Assembly (NCBI RefSeq): GCF_011758765.1
Contig: NZ_JAANOU010000001.1
Location: forward strand, 3,348,001-3,412,000
Direction: 5' to 3'
Length of the DNA stretch: 64,000 nucleotides
From: Amycolatopsis viridis
Lineage (GTDB): Bacteria; Actinomycetota; Actinomycetes; Mycobacteriales; Pseudonocardiaceae
In this document: piece by piece, positions 41,309 to 50,036 of the stretch
Layout: each line of letters begins with the position of its first letter
How positions within the stretch are numbered: position 1 is the first letter of the stretch
The notes under the pieces: model-generated
The model's database searches: none
What the model was told of the DNA's origin: nothing
The model's input: only the letters and a program-made list of their open reading frames with translations
Translations under genes and position numbers: made by a program

Positions 41309-42297
41309 TGCGGGCCATGGTGATCCAGGCCGGGGAACGCCTGCTCGCCGACTGCCCACGGGGCTGGGTGGCCGACCTGCTCACCGAGGCGTGCCCCGGG
41401 GCGTGGCAACCGGCGGACGGGCAGCCAGCCGACATCGAGCTGTCCGTGGTCACCGGTCGCAAACCCTTCCGCGTGACCGGCGCCGTGCCGTTGACCAGGG
41501 GCGCCTACCGCGGGGCCGGCGCGGTGGTGCTGACCAACGCCTGCGGGAGCGGCTTCGATCTGCGGGTGACGGCCGGTGCGGACCGGCTTCGGGTGGAAGC
41601 CCGGTGGCGGCCGCCGCACCGGGAACGGCTGGCGGCGCGGGTGCTGCGCTCCCGGTTCCACCTGCTCGCGCGCGCCGCACTGGTGCAGTACCCGGCGCTG
41701 TGGTGGGCGGGCCGCCGCGGCCGGGTCCCGGTGCACGCCGCCGCGGTCACCGCGGCCGGCACGGTCCCGCTGCTGGCCGGGCCGGGCGGGATGGGCCGGT
41801 CGACACTCCTGCTCGACGCGGTGGCGGGCGGCGAGCGCGCCTGCTCGGACAACCTGTGCGTCAGCGACGGCAACCAGGTCTACGGGGTGGTCGAACCCGT
41901 CCGGGTCGAGGGCGGTGGGGGCCGCCGCATGGCCTACGGCCGCCGGGAACGCGGCCTGCCGGGCCGGATCGGCGTGCTGCGCCCCGACCGGCTGGTCGTG
42001 CTCAGCCGCACCGGAACCGGGCAGCCCGCGGTGCGGCCGCTGTCCGCGACGGCGGCGGCCGAAGCACTGACCGCGGGCACCTACATGGCCGGTGAGCTGC
42101 GGCGGTACTGGGCGTTCGCCGCCACGCTGGCGCTGGGTACCGGGCTGGGGCCCGCGCACCCGCCGGTCCGCGAGGTCGCCGTCGCCATGGCCGACCGGCT
42201 GCCCGCGTGCGAGATCGTGCTCGGTGCACGGCCGGGGGCGGGACTCGCCGAGTTGCTGGCACCCTCGGCCGGCCGGCCGAGGGCGGTGACGTCATGA
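41308..42297 (+). CDS. HprK-like P-loop protein of exopolysaccharide cluster
   Basis: 329-residue protein with an HPr-kinase/phosphorylase-like core. It has PVHAAAVTAAGTVPLLAGPG followed by the P-loop GPGGMGRST (residues 158-166), where Arg replaces the usual Lys. HprK-like proteins without HPr partners recur in exopolysaccharide clusters of other bacteria, with unknown targets. The N-terminal 130 residues show no recognisable domain. Start and preceding stop share one base (TGATG). Its Lys-to-Arg P-loop makes kinase activity uncertain. Confidence 0.7.
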   Translation: MRAMVIQAGERLLADCPRGWVADLLTEACPGAWQPADGQPADIELSVVTGRKPFRVTGAVPLTRGAYRGAGAVVLTNACGSGFDLRVTAGADRLRVEARWRPPHRERLAARVLRSRFHLLARAALVQYPALWWAGRRGRVPVHAAAVTAAGTVPLLAGPGGMGRSTLLLDAVAGGERACSDNLCVSDGNQVYGVVEPVRVEGGGGRRMAYGRRERGLPGRIGVLRPDRLVVLSRTGTGQPAVRPLSATAAAEALTAGTYMAGELRRYWAFAATLALGTGLGPAHPPVREVAVAMADRLPACEIVLGARPGAGLAELLAPSAGRPRAVTS

Positions 42298-43448
42298 GCG
42301 GGCCGCGGGTGGCCACGGTGATCACCCGGTTGCAGGCCGGCGCGGGCATCGTGGCGCTGCGCGGAGCCGAAGCGCTGGCCGCCCGCGGCTACCAGGTGAC
42401 GATCATCGCCGGCAGCGGCGACCGGCTGCTCGACCAGGCGGGTGTCGAAGTGGTGCGGGAGCCGGCGTTGCGCGCCCCGATCGCGCCCCGGGACGACCTG
42501 GTGGCCCTGCACCGGCTGACCGGCCTGTTCACCCGGCGCCCGTTCGACGTCGTCCACACGCACAGCGCGAAGGCCGGTGCGATCGGCCGCATCGCCGCGC
42601 ACCGCGCCGGGGTGCCCCGGATCGTGCACACCTACCACGGCTTCCCGTTCCACGAGTTCCAGCCGCTGCTGCGGCGGCAGGCCTACGTCCGGATCGAGCG
42701 CCGGCTCGGGCGCATCACCGACATCGCGTTGTGCGTCGGCACCGGGGTGTCGGTCGAGGCGATCCGGCGTGGCCTGCTCCCCCCGGAACGGATCCGCACG
42801 ATCGCGGTGCCCGTGGGCGCCGAGGTGCTCCCGCCCTCGCCCCAGGCACGGCCGCGGGCCCGGCGCGCGCTGCGGCTGCCCGACTCGGCGCTGGTCGTGG
42901 GGGCTGTCGGGCGGCTGTCCTACCAGAAGGCCCCGGAACACTTCATTGCCGCGATGACGGCGCTGCACCGGCCGGACGTGGTCGGCGTGTGGGTCGGCGA
43001 CGGTGAGCTGGCGGCGCGTGTCCAGGCGCTCGCGCGCGCGGCCCACCCGGACACGCGCATCGTGCTGGCCGGGGAACGGGCCGACGTGCCGGCACTGCTT
43101 CCCGCGTTCGACGTGTTCGCCCTGCCCAGCCGGTACGAGGGCCTGCCCGTGGCGATCGTCGAGGCGATGGCCGCGGGTGTGCCGGTGGTTGCGACCGCAG
43201 TCAACGCCGTGCCCGATGTGGTGCGGCCCGGCGAGACCGGGCTGCTCGTCCCGCCGCAGCGCCCCGACCTGCTCGCCACCGCCATCGCGTACCTGCTGGA
43301 CCGGCCGGGCGAAGCGGCGCGCCTGGCGCACGCCGCACGGGCCCAGGTCGGTGCCCGGTACGGCGCCGGTGCACTGGCCGACGCGCTGGAAGCCGCCTAC
43401 CAGCTCACACCCACCACTGCCGATCACGAGGAGTCCCCGTGCGCGTAG
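42294..43448 (+). CDS. GT4-family glycosyltransferase
   Basis: 384-residue GT-B glycosyltransferase with a full GT4 pattern. The N-terminal RVATVITRLQAGAGIVALRGAEAL is followed by DVVHTHSAKAGAIGRIAA and then HTYHGFPFHEFQ. The donor-side motif PSRYEGLPVAIVEAMAAG with its E-x7-E is intact, and GETGLLVPP follows. It should transfer one sugar to the lipid-linked repeat unit on the cytoplasmic face. Coupled to the previous gene by ATGA and to the next by a ten-base overlap. Confidence 0.87.
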   Translation: MSGPRVATVITRLQAGAGIVALRGAEALAARGYQVTIIAGSGDRLLDQAGVEVVREPALRAPIAPRDDLVALHRLTGLFTRRPFDVVHTHSAKAGAIGRIAAHRAGVPRIVHTYHGFPFHEFQPLLRRQAYVRIERRLGRITDIALCVGTGVSVEAIRRGLLPPERIRTIAVPVGAEVLPPSPQARPRARRALRLPDSALVVGAVGRLSYQKAPEHFIAAMTALHRPDVVGVWVGDGELAARVQALARAAHPDTRIVLAGERADVPALLPAFDVFALPSRYEGLPVAIVEAMAAGVPVVATAVNAVPDVVRPGETGLLVPPQRPDLLATAIAYLLDRPGEAARLAHAARAQVGARYGAGALADALEAAYQLTPTTADHEESPCA

Positions 43449-44878
43449 ACGTGTTCACCCACCCCACCGGCGACCCCGTGGCGGACCTGACGGTGTTCGA
43501 CAACGCCGACGCGCCGGCCGATCCGGTGCTGCTGGACCGCGTGCGCGCGGGCACGGCGGCTGCGGACCTCGCCGCGCCGCCGGTGGTGCTGCCGGACTTC
43601 TGCCACAAGGAAAAGTCCGAGATGCCTTCCAGCATCGCCGTCGCGACGCGCGACGCCATCCGCCCGACGCTGACCGACGCGGCGCTCAACTGCGGCATGG
43701 CTCTGGCCACTTTGGACATCGAACCACCGTCCGTGCCCGCGATCGACGACTTCTACCGGCGGGTCCGCGAGCGGTATCCGAACCCGCCCGGCTGGCGGTT
43801 CGAACTCACCCGGGACGAGGTGCTGCGTGCCGCGGTCGAGGGGGCCGGCTTCGCCGCGCAACGGTACGACCTGGACGGCCACGACATCGACCGGGTCGAG
43901 GAGTTCGGCCACCTGCCGGTGGCGGAATACGGCGGCGCCGCCCGCGCGCGCCGCGAGCTGCCGTGGATCTGCGTCCAGCTGGCGCGGCTGCGCTTCGGCT
44001 CCATCGGCCCGAGCACGCACTTCCTGGAACTGCAGCAGGTCGAGGAGGTGTTCGAGCCGGAGATCGCGGAGCACCTCGGGGTGCACGTGGGTCAGGTGAC
44101 GATGCAGTTCCACAACGGCGGCGGGGTGCTCACCGGCCAGATCGGGGAGATGTACGCCCGCCGCAAGTCCGCGTCCCGCCTGCTGCGCACCGAGATGGCG
44201 CTGCAGAAGCCACTGACCCACCTGGCCGGCGCGGGCAGCCTGGCCCGGGCGCGGCAGCGCTACGCCACGTACTTCTCGGTGGGCTGCCCGTCCATTCCCA
44301 TCGAGGGCGACGAGGGCCGGCGGGTGATGCTGGCGCAACGCCTGTCGATGAACTACGGGTTCGCCTACCGCCTGGCGACCTACGCCACGCTCCGCCGCTT
44401 CGCCCGGGAGGCGTTCGGCGCGTCCCTGCGGCTGGTGGTCGACTCGCCGCACAATTCGGTCTACGAGGAGACGGTCGACGGCCGGCCCGCGTTCGTGCAC
44501 CGCCACAACGCGGCGCGGGCGTGGCCGTCCGAGCTGATGGCCGGGCATCCCGCCTTCGCGGAGACCGGGCAGCCGTTGCTCGTGCCCGGCACCAACCGCA
44601 CCTCGTCCTTCCTGTGCGTGCCCGCGCCGCAGGCGCACCGCAGCCTCTACACCGCCTGCCACGGCACCGGCAGCATCATCAGCTCGTTCGTCCGCGATGG
44701 ACGGTCCGGCCCCGACCCGCGGGGACGCCACACCTTGCGCTACGGCTACACCGACGCCGCGCCGCGGGAGGTCCCGCAGCTGGACGACCACGGGGTGGAC
44801 GCGGCGGTCGGCATCCTCATCGGCAACGGCCTGGTCCGCCCGGTGGCCCGGCTCCGGCCCTTCGCGGTGCTGACATGA
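43439..44878 (+). CDS. Divergent RtcB-family protein in exopolysaccharide operon
   Basis: 479-residue protein recognisable as RtcB family by its ordered motifs. They are PDFCHKEKSEMPSSIAVA (residues 52-69), LNCGMAL (83-89), STHFLELQ (192-199), MQFHNGG (222-228), DSPHNSVYEE (335-344), HRHNAARAWP (354-363), LVPGTNRTSSF (381-391) and CHGTGS (407-412). Compared from memory with archaeal RtcB, the metal ligands Cys85, His194, His225 and His338 and the guanylylation His408 are kept. However, Ala82 stands where Asp is essential, and the last residue is Thr where the active-site Lys is expected. RtcB joins RNA 2',3'-cyclic phosphate ends with GTP. The operon setting suggests another, maybe carbohydrate-related, role. 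The GTG start has GAGGAG upstream. Confidence 0.78.
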   Translation: MRVDVFTHPTGDPVADLTVFDNADAPADPVLLDRVRAGTAAADLAAPPVVLPDFCHKEKSEMPSSIAVATRDAIRPTLTDAALNCGMALATLDIEPPSVPAIDDFYRRVRERYPNPPGWRFELTRDEVLRAAVEGAGFAAQRYDLDGHDIDRVEEFGHLPVAEYGGAARARRELPWICVQLARLRFGSIGPSTHFLELQQVEEVFEPEIAEHLGVHVGQVTMQFHNGGGVLTGQIGEMYARRKSASRLLRTEMALQKPLTHLAGAGSLARARQRYATYFSVGCPSIPIEGDEGRRVMLAQRLSMNYGFAYRLATYATLRRFAREAFGASLRLVVDSPHNSVYEETVDGRPAFVHRHNAARAWPSELMAGHPAFAETGQPLLVPGTNRTSSFLCVPAPQAHRSLYTACHGTGSIISSFVRDGRSGPDPRGRHTLRYGYTDAAPREVPQLDDHGVDAAVGILIGNGLVRPVARLRPFAVLT

Positions 44879-46128
44879 CCAGCTCACCCGCGGTGCGCGC
44901 GGCACCGGCGCACTGGCAGGCGGTGCTGCCGCCGGGCCGGCGGTTCGTGGCGCTGCCGTCGCGCCGGCAGCCCGTGGTGGTCGCCGAGGAGGACCCGTCG
45001 GTGCTGCGGTACGTGCGGACCTCCCTGCTCGCCGCGCCTCCGGGCAGTTCGCTGCCCGGCTGGGTGTTCGGCGCGGCCCGCCAGGCCCTGCGCCTGCCGG
45101 TGTCGTGGCGGCTGGCACCACACCTGCGGGCCCCGTCCGGTGCCGCCGGACGGTTCGACCGGCTCGCCGCCGGGCACCGGCTGCTGGTCCTGCGGCACAG
45201 CCACGACCCGGACGCGCGGATCCTGCTGCTGCTGTTCGCGCCGGGCTGCCGGTGGCCGCGCCACGCGGCGAAGGTGTCGTCCGACCCCGCGGGCGCCGCG
45301 CGGGTCCTGCGCGAGGCGGACCGGCTGCGCGCCATCGGTGCGCTGTCCCTCGGCCCGGTGCGGGCGACGGTGCCCGAGGTCGTCGCGGTCCTGTCCGACC
45401 ACGGCTCGCCCGCCCTTGTGACCACCGCGGTGCCCGGTACGCCGATGCTGGTCGGCTACCACCGCCGCGGGCACACCAGCCGGCCCGCGACCGTCCGCGC
45501 GGACTTCGCGGCGGCCGGGGCGTGGCTGGCCGCGTTCCAGTCCGGCACCGCGGACGGGGTGGCGCCACTGGACCTCGCCCCCGGTGTACCGGAGAGGCTG
45601 CGGCACCGGCTCGGCGCGCGTCCCGACGGCGGGAAGCGCGTGCAGGACCAGCTGGCCGCACTGCGCGCGCGGCTGCGGCGGCACCAGGGCCCGCGGACCG
45701 CGGTGCACGGCGACTTCTGGCCCGGCAACGTCCTCCTCGACCGGGGCACCGTGACCGGCGTGGTGGACTGGGAGTGGGCCGAGCCCGCGGGCAGCCCGGT
45801 GCGCGATGTGGCTCGCTTCGTCCTGACCTACTCGCAGTACCTCGCCAAGCACACCCCGCCCGGCCGCCAGGTGCACGGGCATCCCGGGCTGCTCGCCGGC
45901 CGTCCGGAGGCGGCGCTGGTCTACGCCCTCGACGGCGAGGGCTGGTATCCGCGGCTGGTACGGGATTTCCTGCACACCGGGCTCCGCCGGCTCGGGATGG
46001 CGCCGGCCTGCGCCCGGGACGCCGTCCTCGCCGAGCTCGCCGCGGTGGCAGCCGAAGCAACCGACCGCGCGTTCGGGGAGGAGCAGGTGCGCGTGTTCGA
46101 ACGGCTCGGCGGGCAGGTGCCGTCATGA
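44875..46128 (+). CDS. Aminoglycoside-phosphotransferase-fold kinase
   Basis: 417-residue protein with an APH-type kinase domain in its C-terminal half. The catalytic loop is HGDFWPGN (His278, Asp280, Asn285) and the metal-binding Asp298 lies in VVDWEWAE. The N-terminal 140 residues contain a weak kinase N-lobe, with Lys133 in HAAKVSSDP a candidate ATP-binding Lys. Similar APH-fold proteins occur in exopolysaccharide and PEP-CTERM-type clusters, where they may phosphorylate sugars or lipids. Coupled on both sides by ATGA overlaps, directly after the RtcB-like gene. Confidence 0.77.
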   Translation: MTSSPAVRAAPAHWQAVLPPGRRFVALPSRRQPVVVAEEDPSVLRYVRTSLLAAPPGSSLPGWVFGAARQALRLPVSWRLAPHLRAPSGAAGRFDRLAAGHRLLVLRHSHDPDARILLLLFAPGCRWPRHAAKVSSDPAGAARVLREADRLRAIGALSLGPVRATVPEVVAVLSDHGSPALVTTAVPGTPMLVGYHRRGHTSRPATVRADFAAAGAWLAAFQSGTADGVAPLDLAPGVPERLRHRLGARPDGGKRVQDQLAALRARLRRHQGPRTAVHGDFWPGNVLLDRGTVTGVVDWEWAEPAGSPVRDVARFVLTYSQYLAKHTPPGRQVHGHPGLLAGRPEAALVYALDGEGWYPRLVRDFLHTGLRRLGMAPACARDAVLAELAAVAAEATDRAFGEEQVRVFERLGGQVPS

Positions 46129-47426
46129 CGGTGCGGACCAGGCCGCTGCCCGCGCTCGCCGAGCTCCCCCGGCCGGCGCGGGGGACGGCCGAGCGCGCCG
46201 CCGTGCTGGCCGCCGCCGGGGCGATGGTGTTCCAGCCGATCCTGCGGCCGGCCGGCCCGGGTAACAGCTCCCCGGTGGACCTGTTCACCGCGGCCACGGT
46301 CGTGTTCGTCGGCCTGTGGGCGGCGACCAGCGGGCGCAAGCTCGGCGCGCCGTACCTGCTGTCCTTCGGTCTGCTGATCGTGGCCGGCGGGATCGCCGGG
46401 GTGGCCGGCCCGCTGCCGCGCACGTCCCTGCTGGAGGTCTTCCAGGACCTCGTGCTGCTCGCCTGGGCGGTGGCGCTGTACAACATCGCGCGCCGCCCCG
46501 GTGTGCTCGGCGTGCTGACCGCCACGTTCGCGTACTCCTCGATCGTCTGGGCGACGGTGCTGGTGGTCGCGTCCCTCGCGCACATCACGCCGCTGGAGGG
46601 CATTTCCGCGACCGAGGGGAACCGGCTGCTGTTCACCCTGGGCGATCCGAACTACGCGTCGGCGTACTGGGTGGTGTCGCTGCTGGTGGTGTTCGCGGCG
46701 AAACGCCCGCGGCACTGGGCGGTCCGCTGGTTCGGCTACGCGATGCTGGTCTGGGCGATCGTGCTGAGCGAGTCCAACGGGGGCGTGCTCGAGCTGTGCA
46801 TCGGCCTCGGCTTCCTCGCCCTGGTCGCCTGTTACCGGCGGCGCGGACTCGTGGGCGCGCTGGCCCTGGCGGTGTCGCTGGCCGCCCTCGTCGGCCTGGG
46901 CCTGCGGCTCGTCCCGTTCTCGCAGGTGCAGACCTGGGCACTCCAATCGGGACAGTCCTACCTGGTCAACTCGCTCGGGCGCAGCAACGGCAGCAGTTCG
47001 CAGCGAGCCCTGCTGATCCAGGAGTCGATGGGGCTGTACCACTCCGACGGGGTGCTCGGCAGCGGGCCGCGCACCACGAAACAGCTGCTGATCGACCGGA
47101 GTTACCCCTACGCGAAGGAGGCGCACGACGACTACCTCGCCGCGCTGACCGAGCGGGGCGTGGCCGGGGCGGCCGGGATGGTGCTGCTCGTGCTCGTGGC
47201 GGCCTGGCGAGCGAGCCGCGCGCTGCGCGCCCCGCCGGGTGCGGGGTTCGCGGCGGAGGTGGCCCGGCCGGCCGGGCTCGTCGCCGCCCTACTGGCCATG
47301 GCCGTGGCCGGGACCTACTACCAGGTCCTTCATTTCCGCTTCGTGTGGATCCTGCTGGTGTTCGTGGCGGTGCTCGCCTCCCGGCCCGACGCCGATCAGC
47401 CCGCGCCGGGGCGGGGATCCCGATGA
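46125..47426 (+). CDS. O-antigen ligase/polymerase-like (Wzy/WaaL) membrane protein
   Basis: 433-residue protein with about eleven hydrophobic segments and one large extracytoplasmic loop (about residues 265-345) containing GSGPRTTKQLLIDRSYPYAKEAHDDYLAALTERG. The H-D/N-x-x-x-x-L-x-E-x-G pattern in that loop is typical of the Wzy_C/WaaL family. As it lies beside a flippase it is more likely the polymerase of a Wzx/Wzy pathway than a ligase. Coupled by ATGA overlaps on both sides. Confidence 0.82.
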   Translation: MTVRTRPLPALAELPRPARGTAERAAVLAAAGAMVFQPILRPAGPGNSSPVDLFTAATVVFVGLWAATSGRKLGAPYLLSFGLLIVAGGIAGVAGPLPRTSLLEVFQDLVLLAWAVALYNIARRPGVLGVLTATFAYSSIVWATVLVVASLAHITPLEGISATEGNRLLFTLGDPNYASAYWVVSLLVVFAAKRPRHWAVRWFGYAMLVWAIVLSESNGGVLELCIGLGFLALVACYRRRGLVGALALAVSLAALVGLGLRLVPFSQVQTWALQSGQSYLVNSLGRSNGSSSQRALLIQESMGLYHSDGVLGSGPRTTKQLLIDRSYPYAKEAHDDYLAALTERGVAGAAGMVLLVLVAAWRASRALRAPPGAGFAAEVARPAGLVAALLAMAVAGTYYQVLHFRFVWILLVFVAVLASRPDADQPAPGRGSR

Positions 47427-48745
47427 GGATCGACGTGCCGGGCGTGGCGCGGCGCTGGTGGGGCACGGGCGCGGGCGGTCCCTTCGGCCGCCGCGGCGCA
47501 CTGCTCAACCTCACCGCGCAGGGCACCGCGTTGCTGATCGTCGCCGTGGCCAGCGTGCTGGTGGCGCGGATCGGCGGGCCGACCGTGCTGGGCGAGTACA
47601 CGCTGCTGCGGGTCCTGCCCTGGCTGTTCGCGGTCGTGTTCAGCTGCGGGTTGCCCGTCGCTTCGACGTTCTTCATGGCCGGCGGGTACCGCGACGATGC
47701 GCGGCTGAGGCCCACGCTCACCGTCCTCGCGGTCCTCGGCGCGAGCATCGCGACGGGGCTGTGGCTGGTGGCGGCACCGCTGTTGCACCGGGAGCTGTTC
47801 ACCGCCGCGCCGCTGCGACTGGTCGCGCTGATGGCCGCCACGGTGGTCACGCAGCTACTCACCGTCTGGGGCAAGGCCTGCTGCCAGGGCGCCGCCGACA
47901 TGCGCGGGGCCAACCTGGTGATCGTGTGCGAGGAGCTGCTGTTCCTGCCGGCCTACGGCATCGCCGGCCTGGCCGGGCTGCGTGGTCTCGACGCCGTGGT
48001 GGCCGGCATGATCGCAGGCGGTGCGGCGGCCGCGGGGACGGCGCTGGGACGGCTGGCCGCCACCGGCTTCTTCCGCCACTGGAAACGGCCGCACCTGCCG
48101 CTCGGCTTCGCCATAATGCGCTACGGCGCCCGCGGTCAGCTGGGCAACCTGCTGATGCTGGTCAACCTCCGGCTGGACTTCGTGATCCTCGGCGTGCTCG
48201 CCGGTCCGGCGGTGGTCGGGGTGTACGCGGTCGCCTCGAAGTTCGCCGAGCTCATGCGCCTGCCCGCGACCGCGCTGAACTACGTGCTCTACCCGCGGTT
48301 CGCCAGGCAGAAACCGGCCGCGGCGGACGCGGACGTGCAGCGGCTGCTGCCCCGGGCGGTGGCCGGCACCGCGGCCATGACGCCGCTGCTGGCGGTCGCG
48401 TCGGTGATCACACTGCCCGTGCTGTACGGGCCGGCGTTCCGTTCGGCGGTGCTGCCGGCGTGCATCCTGCTGGCCGGGCTCGCCGTCGAGGGAGCCGCCG
48501 CCGTGTCGTCGGCCTACCTGTGCGGCCGGGGCCGGCCGGGCGCGAACTCGTGGGGCATGGGCGCCGGCGCGCTGGTCACCGTGGCGCTCGACGTCGTGCT
48601 CATCCCGCGCGCGGGCGCGGTGGGCGCGGCCATCGCGTCCACTGTGGCCTATCTCGTGACCACCGGGCTGCTCACCACGATCGCGCAGGGTCTCGCCCGG
48701 CGCTCGGTCGCCGCGGTGGTGGCGGACGGTGGTGAACCGGCATGA
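47423..48745 (+). CDS. Wzx-like polysaccharide flippase
   Basis: 440-residue MOP-superfamily membrane protein with about 12-14 hydrophobic segments. The polysaccharide-flippase opening LNLTAQGTALLIVAVASVLVARIGGPTVLGEYTL and the mid-protein RYGARGQLGNLLMLVNLRLDFVILG are characteristic. It should move the lipid-linked repeat unit to the outer face for the Wzy-type protein encoded just before it. Coupled by ATGA overlaps on both sides. Confidence 0.84.
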   Translation: MRIDVPGVARRWWGTGAGGPFGRRGALLNLTAQGTALLIVAVASVLVARIGGPTVLGEYTLLRVLPWLFAVVFSCGLPVASTFFMAGGYRDDARLRPTLTVLAVLGASIATGLWLVAAPLLHRELFTAAPLRLVALMAATVVTQLLTVWGKACCQGAADMRGANLVIVCEELLFLPAYGIAGLAGLRGLDAVVAGMIAGGAAAAGTALGRLAATGFFRHWKRPHLPLGFAIMRYGARGQLGNLLMLVNLRLDFVILGVLAGPAVVGVYAVASKFAELMRLPATALNYVLYPRFARQKPAAADADVQRLLPRAVAGTAAMTPLLAVASVITLPVLYGPAFRSAVLPACILLAGLAVEGAAAVSSAYLCGRGRPGANSWGMGAGALVTVALDVVLIPRAGAVGAAIASTVAYLVTTGLLTTIAQGLARRSVAAVVADGGEPA

Positions 48746-50019
48746 CCAGCCCGGCGTCGCTCGCCTCCGCCGTGGTCGCGGTGCTGGTACTCGTGGTCGG
48801 GCTCGCCGCCGCGGACAGCCCGTCCGTTGCCGGCAGCTCCACGCCGTGCGCCTCTTCGGTGGCGCCGCAGGCGTTCCGCGTCACCCTGTGCCTGACCGCG
48901 CCGGCCGAGGGCGCGACGCTGCCGGGCCCGGCCACGGTGCACGCGACGGTGGCCGTGTCCGGCACCGCCCCGGACGTCGAGGGCGTTACCTACAGCCTCG
49001 ACGGGGCCTACGTGTTGTCCGACGAGCAATCGCCGTACTCGTTCACCCTGCACACGTACCTGTACGCCCCCGGACGGCACGTCCTGTCCGCCAGCGTGTC
49101 CTTCAGCGGCGGCTACGCGACACCCCCGCTGTCGCTGCCGGTGATCTTCGCGCCGGCGCCGGCACCCCCGCCACCGCCGCCGTTCACGCCGTCGACCGGG
49201 ACGCCACCCGCTCCCGGGGCGCCGCTGGTGGTGGCCGCGGGCGGCGACGGCGCGTCCGGGCTGACCAGGGAGCAGCAGGTGGCCGGCCTGATCGCCTCGT
49301 GGCACCCCAACCTGTTCCTCTACCTCGGCGACGTCTACGAACAGGCGTCCAGTGAGGAAATGCTGAACTTCTACGGCGAGCAGGGCTCGTTCTTCTCCCG
49401 CTTCCGCGCGATCACGAACCCGACCGTCGGCAACCACGAGTACACCTTGAGCCCCACCGCGCAGCCCTATGTCGACTACTGGGGCGGGATCCCGCACTAC
49501 TACAGCTACGACATCGGCGCCTGGCACTTCGTCAGCCTCGACGACACCGCCCAGTACGGCCAGGGCGCGGTGACCTCACCGCAGTACCGCTGGCTCGCCG
49601 CCGACCTGACGCGGAACACCAAGCCCTGCACCCTGGTCTACTTCCACCGGCCGTTCTTCACCCTCGACGCCGACGCCCCGGCCACCGAGTACACCGCGTA
49701 CTGGCAGCTGTTCGCGGCCCACCACGTGACGCTCACGCTCAGCGGGCACGCACACAACTACCAGCGCTGGCAACCGCTCGACGGGGACGGCGCCGTCAGC
49801 GCCACCGGCGTGACGTCGATCGTGGCCGGTACCGCCGGGCAGTGGCTGAGCCCGTTCACGCGCACCGATCCCCGCGTGGCAGCGGGGTTCGACAACACCG
49901 GCACGAGCTCGGGGGCGTTGCAGCTGCGGTTGTCGAACGGCGGTGCCGCCTTCCTGTTCCAGAACGTGTCGGGCCAGGTCCTCGACCACGGCGAGGTCGC
50001 CTGCCGGGGCGGGACATGA
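48742..50019 (+). CDS. Secreted calcineurin-like metallophosphatase
   Basis: 425-residue protein: a signal peptide (hydrophobic run SAVVAVLVLVVGLAAA near the N terminus), an Ig-like domain (about 40-135), a Pro-rich linker (APAPAPPPPPP), then a metallophosphoesterase domain. Its metal motifs are GGDGA, YLGDVYE, VGNHEY, YFHRP and SGHAHNYQ. It resembles purple-acid-phosphatase-like or alkaline phosphodiesterase enzymes acting outside the cell. In a polysaccharide operon it may remove phosphate from the glycan or from undecaprenyl-linked intermediates, but this is inference. Confidence 0.82.
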   Translation: MTSPASLASAVVAVLVLVVGLAAADSPSVAGSSTPCASSVAPQAFRVTLCLTAPAEGATLPGPATVHATVAVSGTAPDVEGVTYSLDGAYVLSDEQSPYSFTLHTYLYAPGRHVLSASVSFSGGYATPPLSLPVIFAPAPAPPPPPPFTPSTGTPPAPGAPLVVAAGGDGASGLTREQQVAGLIASWHPNLFLYLGDVYEQASSEEMLNFYGEQGSFFSRFRAITNPTVGNHEYTLSPTAQPYVDYWGGIPHYYSYDIGAWHFVSLDDTAQYGQGAVTSPQYRWLAADLTRNTKPCTLVYFHRPFFTLDADAPATEYTAYWQLFAAHHVTLTLSGHAHNYQRWQPLDGDGAVSATGVTSIVAGTAGQWLSPFTRTDPRVAAGFDNTGTSSGALQLRLSNGGAAFLFQNVSGQVLDHGEVACRGGT

Positions 50020-50036
50020 ACCACGGAGGTGCCGCG

